This document shows positions 9,800-20,892 of a stretch of 64,000 nt of DNA, piece after piece. The notes under the pieces are model-generated. The model saw only the letters and a list, made by a program, of their open reading frames with translations, was not told the DNA's origin and did no database searches. Positions within the stretch are counted from its first letter, which is position 1, and every line of letters begins with the position of its first letter. A program made the translations under genes and the position numbers. The stretch lies in NCBI RefSeq assembly GCF_003086295.3, contig NC_092044.1, positions 76,718,024-76,782,023 of the forward strand. The letters are read 5' to 3'. The DNA is from Arachis hypogaea. Lineage: Eukaryota; Streptophyta; Magnoliopsida; Fabales; Fabaceae.

Positions 9800-11426
9800 T
9801 GATGAACAGATAATTTATATGCTTTTTGGCATTGTTTTTAGGTAGTTTTTAGTATGATCTAGTTACTTTTAGGGATGTTTTCATTAGTTTTTATGTTAAA
9901 TTCACATTTCTAGACTTTACTATGAGTTTGTGTCTTTTTCTATAATTTCAGGTAATTTCTGGCTGAAATTGAGGGACCTGAGCAAAACTCTGATAAAAGG
10001 CTGACAAAGGACTGCTGATGCTGTTGGATTCTGACCTCCCTGCACTCGAAATAGATTTTCTGGAGCTACATAACTCCAAATGGCACGCTCTCAATAAAGT
10101 TGGAAAGTAGACATCCAGAGCTTTCCAGCAATATATAATAGTCCATACTTTATTCGTAATTAGATGACGTAAACTGGTGCTCAACGCTAGTTCCATGCTG
10201 CATTCTGGAGTCAAACGCCAGAAACACGTCACGAACTAGAGTTGAACGCCCAAAACACGTCACGAACTAGAGTTGAACGCCCAAGCACACACCAAATGGG
10301 CCCCGGAAGTGGATTTCTGCATCAATTACTTACTTTTGTAAACCCTAGTAGCTAGTCTAGTATAAATAAGACGTTTTACTATTGTATTAGACATCTTTGG
10401 TCTCAGTTTTATTTTATTATTCATCTTAGGAGACTATTGATCACATTTTGGGAGCTGGTCATTCGGCCATGCCTGGACCTTCATCACTTATGTATTTTCA
10501 ACGGTGGAGTTTCTACATACCATAGATTAAGGGTGTGGAGCTCTGCTGTACCTCGAGTTTTAATGCAAGTACTTCTATTTTTTATTCAATTCGACTTATT
10601 CTTGTTCTAAGATATTCGTTGCACTTCAACTTGATGAATGTGATGATCCATGACACTCATCATCATTCTCACCTATGAACGCGCGTGACTGACAACCACT
10701 TCCGTTCTACCTTAGACCGGGCGCATATCTCTTGGATTCTTTAATCAAAATCTTCGTGGTATAAGCTAGAATTGATGGCGGCATTCATGGGAATCCGGAA
10801 AGTCTAACCTTATTTGTGGTATTCCGAGTAGGATTCCGGGATTGAATGACTGTGATGAGCTTCAAACTCGCGATTGCTGGGCATGATGACAAATGCAAAA
10901 GAATCAAGGGATTCTATTCCAGCATGATCGAGAACTGACAGATGATTAGCCGTGCTGTAACAGAGCATTTGGACCATTTTCACTGAGAGGATAGGATGTA
11001 GCCATTGACAACGGTGATGCCCTACATACAGCTTGCCATGGAAAGGAGTAAGAAGGATTGGATGAAAGCAATAGGAAAGCAGAGATTCAGAAGGAACACA
11101 GCACCTTCATACACCTATCTGAAATTCCCACCATTGGATTACATGAGTAACTTTATCTTTATTTTTTTATTTAATTTATTATTATTATTCGAAAAACCAA
11201 TAATCTCTTAAATTAGTTAAATCCGCTTGACTGGGATTTACAAGATAACCATAGCTTGCTTCATACCAACAATCTCTATGGGATCGATCCTTACTCACGT
11301 AAGGTATTACTTGGACGACCCAGTACACTTGCTGGTTAGTTGTGCGGAGTTGTGACAAAGTGTGATTTATGTTTGAGAGCACCAAGTCTTTGGAGCCATT
11401 GTTGATGATCACAATTTCGTCCACCA
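9800..11426 (+). repeat. 3' LTR of element A
   Basis: It begins TGATGAACAGATAATTTATA and ends CGTCCACCA. U3 hairpin: TGGAAAG (10101-10107) with CTTTCCA (10121-10127), followed by TATATAATA (10132-10140). U5 hairpin: 11289-11304. It carries a 31-bp tandem duplication at 10225-10286 absent from the 5' LTR, and several CG to TG/CA changes. Confidence 0.92.
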
Positions 11427-11879
11427 AGGGATTATATGTCAAGTATCCCATCACCAAAACCCAGATTCTACTCAAGTGTGAGAAGGAATTTCAAGCATGG
11501 TTTAATGTTTCCTTTCCCAAGGTTCCCATGAAACCCAATTGCATTCAATCTCTTTCCCAGGATAATTGAACACTAAGCATTAAGACCGAAATTCCTTCTA
11601 GCAAATCAAAGAGAAGATGAAGAGAAGAAGAATTTCACTATTATTAATCCATCAAGTACAACAGAGCTCTCTCTCTCAATGAGAGGTAAGTTAGCTACTC
11701 ATAGCTTGAAAAGTACTCAAAAGTGGAATGCAAAAGTGGATCTAGAACTAACTGCTTAACCCCTCTTGAGTACTCCTTAGGGGTATTTATACTACTCCTA
11801 GTAAAAATAAAAGAATTACAAAAGTGAAAAAGGAAAAATTACATTTTTGGAGGGAAAGAAAACACTCAATAAGCATGAC

Positions 11880-14650
11880 TTCTTAGCTGGCATGTGGCTG
11901 GCGCATCACCGGCGTGTCACGTGCCCTTCAAAATAGCTTGGCGTGCCACGCTCAATCCTTCAAGTGGCACGCTCGTCCCTTAGTCAACCTTGGCGTGCCA
12001 CGCCTTCGAACTCAAGTGGCACGCCTGATAAACCATAATTTTATGGTTTATCTTGTGCTAATTTGAGTGGTTTTTATCAATTCTTCACTCATTTATTCAT
12101 ATGATTTGCATGTTTTACATTCTCCTTCCTGATTCTGTGCTATGATTTAAAATATGCTTCTTTGGGCTTTAAATTTGCTATGTTTAATCCTTTCTTATTA
12201 CCATTCGATGCCGTGATATGTGTGTTAAGTGTTTTCAGAGATTATAGGGCAGGAATGGCTTAGAGGATGGAAAGGAAGCATGCAAAAGTGGAAGGAATAC
12301 AAGAAGTTGAAGAAATTGCTAAGCTGTCCAGCTTGACCTCTTCACACTCAAACGGTCATAACTTGAGCTACAGAGGTCCAAATGACATGGTTCTAGTTGC
12401 GTTAGAAAGCTAACATCCGGGGCTTCGCAATGATATATAATTTGTTATAGCTGCATCAAATTTAGGTGATGCGAACGTGTGGATGACGCACCCGCGTCGC
12501 ATCTGCGAATCTCATTCCACGCAAACGCGTGGATGACGCCTCCACGTCACTTTGCCGCGACCTGTACGGACCAGATTTCATAATCAGCGATTTCTGGGCT
12601 ATTTTTGACCCAGTTTTCGGCCTAGAGAACACAGATTAGAGGCTATAAAGTGGGAGAGTCTATCCATTCACTTCATATCAGATTATAATTCACTTTTCAT
12701 AATTTAGATATAGTTTTTAGAGAGAGAGGCTCTCTCCTCTCTCTTAGGATTAGGATTTAGGATTTCTTTTAGTCATTTGGATTGTTTCTTCATACTAGGT
12801 TCAATAATTTATGTTTCTCTTCTACTTTCATTTACTCTGATGCTTTCATTTGTATCTGATTTGTGTTGCCCAATTGGCTTATGAACTTTTCATGTTAGGA
12901 TTGGTTTTCTTATTTAATACACATTATTGAGATGTTTTCAGATATATGAATTTAATTTAGCTTCCTACATTCTTGGCTTTGGTTGATTAATTGGTAACTC
13001 TTGAGTTATCAAACTCATCGTGATTGATAATTGCTATTTTTGCTAATTGAATTGAATTCCAATAACTCTAGTCCTTTCTTGGGAATTGACTAGGACCTGA
13101 GGATCAAACTAATTAGTCCACTTGACTTTCCTTTGCTTTAGTAAAGGTTAACTAAGTGGGATTAAAACTCAATTCTCATCACCATCGATAAGGATAACTG
13201 GGATAGGACTTCCAATTTCTCATATCTTGCCAAGAGTTTATTTTATAGTTATTTATTTATTTTACTTGTCATTTAACATACTTCTTTCTTACTTTCAAAA
13301 CCCCCAATTTACAAGACTCATAACTAATAATAAGAACACCTCCCTGCAATTCCTTGAGAAGACAACCCGAGGTTTAAATACTTTGGTTATCAATTTATTT
13401 AGGGGTTTGTTACTTGTGACAACCAAAACGTTTGTAAGAAAGGACTTTTGTTGGTTTGGAAGCTATACTTGCAACGGGAATTTATTCTGAATTCTAGACC
13501 ACGCAAAAATCCTCTCTTCAACGCCATAGTGGAATTCTTGTGTTGGTGTTCCACGCCTTCGAGCTCAAGTGGCACACCCTTTGCTTTTTCCACTTTCCTT
13601 TGCCTTTGGAAACTTGAACTAGCGTGGCATGCCTAGGGTCTGGCATGCCACGCCCTTGTTGTGTGCTTGGCTAGCTCTTTTGGAAAGTTGCACTAGCATG
13701 GCACGCTCAGGGTCTGGCGTGCCACGCCCTTTGTGAGTGAATGGTTCCTCTGCTTGGCGTGCCACGCCACAAACTCAAGTGGCACGCTCCAATGCTTCTT
13801 TGGCCTCTGAATGACACTGGCGTGCCACGCCTGGTTGCTCAAGTGGCACGCCTAAGTGAAGAATAGTGAATGGCGTGCCACGCCTTCGATACCAAGTGGC
13901 ACGCCCCATGTAATTTGCTTCTTCCATCTTCTCTGAAAATTTATACCAGAGTGCCATGCCTAAAGGTTGGCATGCCACGCCCATGATCTTGTCTCGTTCC
14001 AGTAAGTGGCGTGCCACGCCTTGGCCTTCAAGTGGCACGCCATAGTGACATGCTCAGATTGGCGTGCCACGCCTTCGACACCAAGTGGCACGCCCAGTCT
14101 TTCCTCATGTTGTCTTGTGTATTGGTGTGCCACGCCTGGTTGCTCAAGAGGCACACCAAAGTGAGGTTGAGGGATTGGCGTGCCACGCCTTCGACTTCAA
14201 GTGGCACGCACAGTCTTCAATTGCCTTCAGCCCCTTCTCCGGATCATTGTACCAGTGTGCCATGCCGTGCTGCTCAAGTGGCACGCCCATGTATTTGTGC
14301 ACTCTTCAAGCTTGGCGTGCCATGCCTGGGTCTTCAAGTGGCATGCCAAAGTGACTTTTTGGAGCTGGCATGCCACGCCTTCGACACCAAGTGGCACGTC
14401 GTAGTGGAGGTTCTTCTTGAGATAGTGAGTTGGCGTGCCACACCCCTTTGCGTAAGTGGCACACCCATAGTAGTTGATGGGCCAGGCGTGCCACGCCCAA
14501 CCTGGCGTGCCACGCCCCTTTTGTGTTCTCCATTTTGCTCTCTGAAATTTTGTGCTAGCGTTCCATGCCCAGTCCCTGGCGTGCCACGCCCACCTGCATG
14601 CTTGGATCTCCCTTCTGGAATTTAGTACTGGCGTGCCACGCTTAGCTTCT
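11880..14650 (-). repeat. Array of GGCGTGCCACGCC words in B's LTR
   Basis: Excluding S1 (12026-13520), this stretch holds some two dozen units of the form GGCGTGCCACGCC, then 5-12 bases, then AAGTGGCACGCC, then 25-40 variable bases. The words are inverted repeats of each other. They interrupt nothing coding; the long forward frame at 14011-14625 is only repeat read-through. The array makes up most of the U3 side of B's LTR. Confidence 0.88.
12026..13520 (+). mobile_element. Solo LTR S1, C-type family
   Basis: It begins TGATAAACCATAA-TT-TTATGGTTTATC, a 12-bp perfect inverted repeat after the T, and ends CTCTCTTCA. It is flanked by a perfect 5-bp duplication ACGCC (12021-12025 and 13521-13525). 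It matches C's LTR (26934-28392) in opposite orientation. No internal sequence is present, so it is the product of LTR-LTR recombination. It contains GACGC/GCGTC words at 12470-12550 and sits in B's LTR array. Confidence 0.95.
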
Positions 14651-14829
14651 TGTTTGTCTTCTTCCCATTTTTGATGTCCTTTTTCACCTGAAAATCAGCA
14701 CAACTCATCTCAAAGTAGTGTACCATAATATTCATCAAATAATGCATGAATTGTACTGATCAAATGAGATTTATGCTCCTTTATGGTCTTCTTTATGCAA
14801 GAAAGAAGGGTAGATGATGCAAGTCATCA

Positions 14830-14865
14830 CAACACCAAACTTAAGCTTTGCTTGTCCCAAGCAAA
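14830..14865 (-). promoter_or_regulatory. 3' LTR border of B: hairpin plus AAGTTTGGTGTTG
   Basis: In minus sense: TTTGCTTG-GGA-CAAGCAAA (14865 to 14847), short spacer, AAGTTTGGTGTTG (14842 to 14830), then the LTR start TGATGAC. Same layout as in A, E and G. Confidence 0.7.
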
Positions 14866-15753
14866 TCAATGTGAGTAAACTTTTATATATTGAGGCCTTG
14901 GCTTCGAATGATTGCAAAACAACTAAGAGTAAAACTAAGTGTCTAACACATGCATGAATACTTTAATTGTCATGGAAAGCTCTTGGATCCTTGAGGGTTC
15001 CCTCAGGTATAGGCTTTATGGGTCCTCTCTATTGATTGTCACCTTGAGGTAGTAAAGGTTATTTTGCTTTCTTGACCACGAGTCTAAGTGTTTTGTCTCA
15101 AGACAACCCTTTAATTAGGCTTTCAACTAGCACTCCCAAACCAGTTGGTTTTAGGGTACTGGGTGTTGAGACACCCCTAAGAATCTACTTGCCCAGGTCT
15201 CTTCTTGACACATCTTCACCACAAGCATCTACTAGGATCATTGATTCTTTTTGAGCTTTTTAATGTTACTTTTTCTTTTCTATCCCAGTAGTTGATGCTC
15301 AGAGCCTTGGGTCTTTATTGCTTACTACCTCTTGGTTCTATGGATATTCAAGGAACACCCGTTAGTCTTCCCTTTGTTATACCTTCTAGGACTAGTTACT
15401 CTCCATGATTCATTTTCTTTTTAGTTCATCCAAGGTTCTACACTTAGTTTCTTAGTTTGTTTGATGATCCTTCTTGGCTTTGTTCTCTCTTATTGTTTTT
15501 GCATAACTCACAGTAACTCTTTTGGAAGCAAGCTCTACTTTTATTTAAGTTGTAATTAAGACTTGAAATACATGGCATTTTCTTTCTTGTAAAAAAAACT
15601 CATAAAGACTTCAAACAGGAATTGAAACTAAGCATAAAACATAAACTATCCTAGCATGAATATTCAAGACGTAAATAAAACAAAAGCTTAAACAGAATTC
15701 ATAAATTGAAAAGTGTCAACCATGGGACTCAACAACCTTGAGCAGCTTCATCT
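14866..15753 (-). other. 3' tail of B, non-coding
   Basis: This lies between ORF3 and the LTR border. No ORF beyond chance. It has a gene-free layout equivalent to the tails of A, F and G but is not alignable by eye to them. Confidence 0.5.
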
Positions 15754-17315
15754 TCAGTTCGTTGGCCCCTTCCCTTTGTCCTTCTTCTTGGGAGGGGATG
15801 AGCCACCTTCACCTGGCTTGGAGGAACCTTCTTGAGCTTTGGTATCCTTGGGCTTCCAAAATCCTAGCCTTCTCATATAGTTTTTCTCATCTTTCTTATA
15901 TTTGGCAAGGATTTCCTCTTGTCTTGCACTTAGCTCTTCCATCCCTTGCATGAAGGTTGGATATCTTGGGTTCAGAGCGGCAACAACGTTACACAAGTGA
16001 TTCAGCTTTGCTTGTGTGTTGATGTCATACTGCCTCCTGGATATGGTCCTGGCATCATAGAAATGCCTGAATTCAGCCAAGTTCCTCTGTTGCCACTTGC
16101 CTTACTCTGTTACTTTGTCCAGTGCGCTTCGCACCTCTCCCCAGTCAAATTATTCCTGCTGCTCCTTCCTTATATGCTCCTGATTCTCTTAGAGTTGTTG
16201 AATGTTTTGGTTGACGTGACTCCATTGTTGTTGCTGAGCCTCTTTGAATTGGTTGACATCTTCCCTCAAGTGGTGCAGATCTCCCTTCATTTGGTGTACA
16301 TCTCCTTGCAATTGCTCCCAGTTGAATCCTTCTAGAAATTATTGATATTGGTAGTGTGGTGGTGGTTTAAGTGCTAAAAATTGAGGTTGCTCTTCTGCCT
16401 CTCCTTCTTGTTGTTGTTGTTGTGGTTCATGAGCATGAGCTCTTCGTTCTCTAGCCCTGTTGAGTGGATGGACAACCACAACTTTGGCCATCTTCTTGGC
16501 AGTTATAAACTTGTATTGCTTCACAAGTACCTCATCAATAATCTTTCAACTCCAGCCTCATCACAAAGCTTTTGTATAATGCTGGGGAATGCCAACCTTG
16601 TGTTGTCACTGGTGCTTTTCAGCACTTTGTTGATGTTGTTGGCGATCATCTTCCCCACATTGATGTTTTCTCCTTTCATGATACTGTAGATGAGCACAGC
16701 TCTCTCCTTGGTCACCTCTGAAGTGTTGGATGTGGGGATCAAGGACCTCCTCACAAATTCTAGCCACCCTATAGCTTGGGGGCACAAATCTCTTCTCCTT
16801 AATTGGTTGGGTATCCCATTCTTGTTATTGATCCAATGCACATTCATCACACAGATTTCACTCAGAATCTCCTCAAACCCAGGGTCTTGCTACTTCATTC
16901 TCTCTTCATAGCTCCGATTGGAGCTTGTCCTCTTCACCATTAGCATTCTTTCTATGCTAGAGGGGCTATAGTTAATGGATTTTCCCCTCACATAGCTAAT
17001 GTAGCCATATTGTTGCCCTGGTTGAGGTACTGCGTTGGCATAGAACTCCCTCACCAAGCTCTCTACCACTTTCCTTGGTGGGTTGCATAGAAGTGACCAA
17101 CCCCTCTGTTCAATCTCAATGTTGATTTCGATGTGTTCATTCCTCCCTACTTGAAACCCAACTTCTGGAATGATATCCCTCTCACTCACCCAACCATAAA
17201 ATTGATTTTGGTTGAATGCGGAGAGGAACTTGTAGTCATTAAAAGAGCTTGAGGATCCAGAGTTTGGTTCCTTGGTTCTTCTTTTCTTTGAGGCTGAGCT
17301 TTTTGATGGTGCCAT
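15754..17315 (-). pseudogene. ORF3 of element B
   Basis: The ATG at 17315 gives MAPSKSSASKKRRTKEP, with a basic nuclear-localisation-like start. Then come IEQRGWSLLCNPPRKVV, LVREFYANAV and ISYVRGKSINYSPSSIERML, a stop at 16890, the second block LCPQAIGWLEFVRRSLIPTS and NTRLAFPSIIQKLCDEAGV (16850-16521), then after a shift a Q-rich segment and a coiled coil ending SARQEEILAKYKKDEKNY and a Lys/Pro/Gly-rich tail to 15754. It is the same family as A's ORF3 and about 520 codons long, the fullest ORF3 in the window. Function unknown. Confidence 0.78.
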
Positions 17316-17387
17316 TAGGTAGGGAGAGTGTGAAAAAAATGGGCGGGGGGTTGAAAGAAAGAGAAGGCAAAACAATGTTTTGCTCCA

Positions 17388-17421
17388 ACACCAAACTTAG
17401 GACTTGATTGTCCTAATCAAG
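17388..17421 (-). promoter_or_regulatory. Hairpin plus AAGTTTGGTGT box before ORF3 (B)
   Basis: In minus sense: CTTGATT-AGGAC-AATCAAG (17421 to 17403), 4 bases, AAGTTTGGTGT (17398 to 17388), about 70 bases before the ORF3 ATG. The stem differs from the TTGCTTG/CAAGCAA of other sites on both arms, so pairing is kept. Confidence 0.65.
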
Positions 17422-18344
17422 AAAAAGAAGAAAGTAAGGGATAGTAGAATATGAAAAGAGAAGCGAAGGTGAGTGGTGTAGGGGTTATTGAAGTGGGAGA
17501 GTGAGGCTTTTATAACGGGTGAATGATGTGGTTCGAAGGTGGGAAATAAAAGAGATTAAATGTTTTCCCACTTTGGAAAGTGGCGCCTAGCATGGAAAGA
17601 GGCGCCAACTCTTTTCTCACAGTGTCTTCTGCGTGTGTTGAGTTCCAAAGTGCAAGTACACTTTGACTTCCTTGTTTTGTGAGTTGTTTACCATGTGGGC
17701 CCCATCTTCTCTCCTGAAATTAAAACTAAACCCATTAGTGATGATAAAATAACCCCTTCACATTCTTTCTCATCAAGAACAAATTGGGTTGCAACTGATG
17801 GGTGTCCCTTGGGACACCAAACTTAATTCTTTGACATCTCAATAAATTGGTTTCATTATTGTGTATTTAGTGTGTTCATAAGAATGGAATAATATCAATC
17901 TTTTCATTTTCTTTTGATTCCAACTCTTCTGAACTCATTAAATCACGTTCATGTCCTTACCCAAAGCATTAAGTGCTTTCAAATTGGGTGACTTGGGCTG
18001 CTATGTTATCATTGGTGGTGGCCATACCAAACTTAATCTCTGGGCTTACTCTTTAAAATCAAAATGTTAGTTATTTGTAAGCCTAGATTAAGTGGATGAG
18101 AGGCCACACCAAACTTAGCACTTCAGCTAGTTCTCAGCCTATTCACTCATCATTAGTTATGCATTCATCAAGTTGCAACTCCCAAGTAGAAAAAAATAAG
18201 AGAGTGTAAAGAAGATTTAACTATCAAAGCAAATATCAAACTTCCTAATCTACAATTGCAACTAATCCTAATTGCTGAAAATTAAACTATCTAAAGAATT
18301 TAAACTACGTCTAAGAAAACCAATTAAATAAAAAAGGATAAAGT
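17422..18344 (-). other. Spacer between pol and ORF3 in B
   Basis: No gene seen. It contains further ACACCAAACTT boxes (minus AAGTTTGGTGT) near 17815-17825 and 18025-18035 and CACACCAAACTTAGC near 18103-18120. These are spaced repeats of the same box without the hairpin. Confidence 0.5.
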
Positions 18345-18395
18345 GTTGGGGTGCCTCCCAACTAGCGCTTCTTTATTGTCATTAGCTTGACATTC
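18345..18395 (-). promoter_or_regulatory. Post-pol double hairpin (B)
   Basis: In minus sense: GTCAAGCTAATGAC, TAAAGAAGCGCT, then GTTGGG-AGGCAC-CCCAAC (18362 to 18345). The GAC begins exactly 23 bases after the pol stop (18404-18406), as in E and G. Confidence 0.72.
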
Positions 18396-18403
18396 CTTCA
18401 TCT

Positions 18404-20733
18404 TTAGCTAAGCTTGTAGCTCTCTCTCTGCTCCTCCAAGGAGCCTCCCAAGTAGTATTTAAGTCTATGGCCATTGACAGAAAAAGTTCTCTGAGTCTTG
18501 TCTTCCATGAGCTCCACATGACCATAGGGAAATACTTTGAGTATGGTGAAAGGTCCTGACCATCGAGACTTCAGTTTCCCAGGGAAGAACTTGAGTCTTG
18601 AGTTGTAGAGTAGCACCTTCTGTCCTTCAGTGAACTCCCTTCTTGCTATCTTTTGGTCATGCCACCTTTTTGTGTTTTCTTTGTAGATTTTTGCATTCTC
18701 ATATGCTTGATTTCTAAACTCCTCCAGCTCATTGAGTTGCATTAATCTCTTTTCTCCAGCAGCTTTCTCATCAAAATTCAGTAGTTTTAGAGCCCAGAAG
18801 GCTCTGTGCTCCAATTCAACTGGTAAGTGGTAAGCCTTGCCAAATACTAGTTGGTATGGTGACATCCCAATGGGGGTCTTGAAGGCTATCCTGTAGGCCC
18901 AAAGAGCATCGTCTAGCTTCCTAGACAAGTCCTTTATTGTGCTTCCAACAGTTTTTTTGAGGATTCATTTCAGCTCTCTATTGGAGATCTCAGCCTGCTC
19001 GTTGGTCTGTGGGTGGTACGGAGTTGCCACTTTGTGTTTGACTCCATATCCGAGAAGGAGTGCTTCCAGTTGTTTGTTGCAGAAGTGTGACCCTCCATCA
19101 CTAATGAGAGCTCTGGGAACTCCAAATCTGCTGAAGATATTCCTTCTCAAGAAGCTTATCACAACCTTGTTGTCATTTGTTGCAGTAGCTATGGCCTCTA
19201 CCCATCTTGAAACATAATCAACAGCCACTAATATGTAGCTATTTGAGTAGGAGGTTGGGAAGGGTCCCATGAAATCTATTCCTCATACATCAAATAGTTC
19301 CAGCTCTAGTATGTATTGCTGTGGCATCTCATTCCTCTTGGTTAGATTACCAGCTCTTTGACATTCGTCACACCTTGACACCATTTCCTTGGCATCTTTA
19401 AATACTGTTGGCCAGTAAAATCTGGATTAAAGCACTTTTGCTGCTGTCCTTTCTCCACTGAAGTGACCTCCATATGCTGACCCATGGCACTGCCATAACA
19501 CTTCCTGTCCTTCTTCATGGGATATACACTTTCTTAGGACACCATCAGTGCACTTTTTAAACAAATAGGGGTCATACTAGATGTAGTGTTTGGCATCCTT
19601 GATTAGCTTCCTTTTCATGTGCTTATTGATGTTAGTTGGTAGCTCCCCAATAGCCTTGAAGTTAGCTATGTCTGCAAACCAAGGGGCTACTCGAATCATC
19701 ATCAATTGTTCATCAGGAATGCTTTCATTTACTGCTACTTGTTGCATTTCTTCTTCATGTGGGATCCTTGAGAGGTGGTCAGCTACCTTGTTCTCTGCTC
19801 TGCTCCTATCCTTAATCTCAATATCAAATTCTTGGAGCAGCAAGATCCACCTTATCAATCTGGGCTTAGATTCTTGTTTGGTAAGCAAGTATTTGAGTGC
19901 TGCATGATCAGTGAACACAATTACTTTTGAGCCAATGAGATATGATCTTAACTTATCAAAAGCAAAAACTATGGCCAAAAGTTCTTTCTCTGTGGTGGTA
20001 TAGTTCCTTTGATTCTCTTTAAGGACCTTGCTAGCATAGTAAATAACATGTACTAGCTTGTCTTTCCTCTGTCCTAGAATAGCACCAACAGCAAAATCAG
20101 ATGCATCACACATTAGTTTAAAGGGAAGATCCCAGCTTGGTGGTGCTATAATAGGTGCAGAGGAGAGTTTCTTTTTGAGTTCGTCAAAGGCTACCATGCA
20201 TTCTCTATCAAAAACAAAGGGAGTATTTGAGACAAGTAGGTTGCTAAGGGGTTTTGCAATCTTTGAAAAATCTTTAATAAACCTCCTATAGAACCCAGCA
20301 TGTCCCAAAAAGCTTCTGATTGCTTTGACAATGCAAGGTGGAGGTAATTTTTCAATTACTTCCAATTTTGCTCTGTCTACTTCTATGCCATCTTTTGAAA
20401 CTTGTGTACAAGAACCACCCCTTCAGTTACAATAAAATGGCACTTCTCCCAGTTCAAAACCAAGTTGGTTTCTTAATACCTTTTTAGCACAAGAGAAAGA
20501 TGGTATAGGCAATCAGAATATGAGTCCCCAAACACGGAGAGATCATCCATAAATACTTCTATGAACTTCACAATCATATTTGAAAAAATGGAGAGCATGC
20601 ACCTTTGGAATGTGGCAGGTGCATTGCACAATCCAAAGGGCATCCTCCTATAAGCAAAATGCCATATGGACAAGTAAATGAAGTTTTTTCCTGATCCTTG
20701 GGGTCTACAACAATCTGGTTGTAGCCCGAATAT
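18404..20733 (-). pseudogene. pol of B, part 2: RT end, RNase H, integrase
   Basis: From 20733 leftwards: RT after the C insertion (SGYNQIVVDPKDQEK), a one-base shift, RRMPFGLCNAPATFQRCM and the catalytic FMDDLSVFGDS (20673-20473). RNase H follows with [32 protein letters not shown] and [11 protein letters not shown] (20365-19577), ending VADHLSRI. Next is a degraded integrase zinc region (19560-19270), then the core with [25 protein letters not shown] and [16 protein letters not shown] (19270-18965), and the C-terminal [20 protein letters not shown] domain (18928-18404). The order RT-RH-IN marks Ty3/gypsy. Several stops and shifts make it inactive. Confidence 0.9.
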
Positions 20734-20892
20734 TGATGAGAGAACTTTTGCGTGCTCTAGAATTCAGAATAGATTCCCGTTGCAAGTATAACTTCTAAAC
20801 CAACAAAAGTCCTTTCATACAAACGATTTGGTCATCATAAGTAACAAACCCCTTTTTAAAATTAATAACCGAGTATTTAAACCTCGGGTCGT
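20734..20892 (-). repeat. 3' LTR remnant of C
   Basis: It matches 26934-27092 almost base for base, from TGATGAGAGAACTTTTGCG to ACCTCGGGTCG, then stops where D begins. The other roughly 1.3 kb of this LTR is absent. Confidence 0.9.

Larger units (their letters stand above)
1069..11426 (+). mobile_element. Element A: pol-less FIDEL-like LTR retrotransposon
   Basis: There are two LTRs (1069-2734 and 9800-11426), a tRNA-Asp primer site, a long pyrimidine-rich leader, gag, a protease-like domain and ORF3. No RT, RNase H or integrase is present between the protease (ends about 6640) and ORF3 (from 7563), so A is non-autonomous. It sits inside B's 3' LTR. Flanks are GGGAA on the left and AGGGA on the right, so no clean TSD is visible. 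The LTRs differ by scattered changes, many CG to TG or CA as expected for old methylated DNA. The 3' LTR also has a 31-bp tandem duplication (10225-10286) not in the 5' LTR. Confidence 0.9.
508..14829 (-). repeat. 3' LTR of element B, interrupted by A and S1
   Basis: The LTR starts (minus sense) TGATGACTTGCATCATC at 14829, directly after the box AAGTTTGGTGTTG, and ends near TGAATT at 508 (plus sense). Its pieces are 508-1068, 11427-12025 and 13521-14829, about 2.47 kb in all. More than half is an array of GGCGTGCCACGCC words. The conserved U5 hairpin lies at 556-571. The outer end at 508 is an estimate from the expected CA terminus; the right end is firm. Confidence 0.8.

Noticed and set aside
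13775..14650. Regularly spaced repeats resembling a CRISPR array or long forward ORFs
   Set aside because: Repeat words are degenerate, self-complementary and unevenly spaced, lie inside a plant LTR, and have no cas genes. The ORFs are read-through of the repeats.
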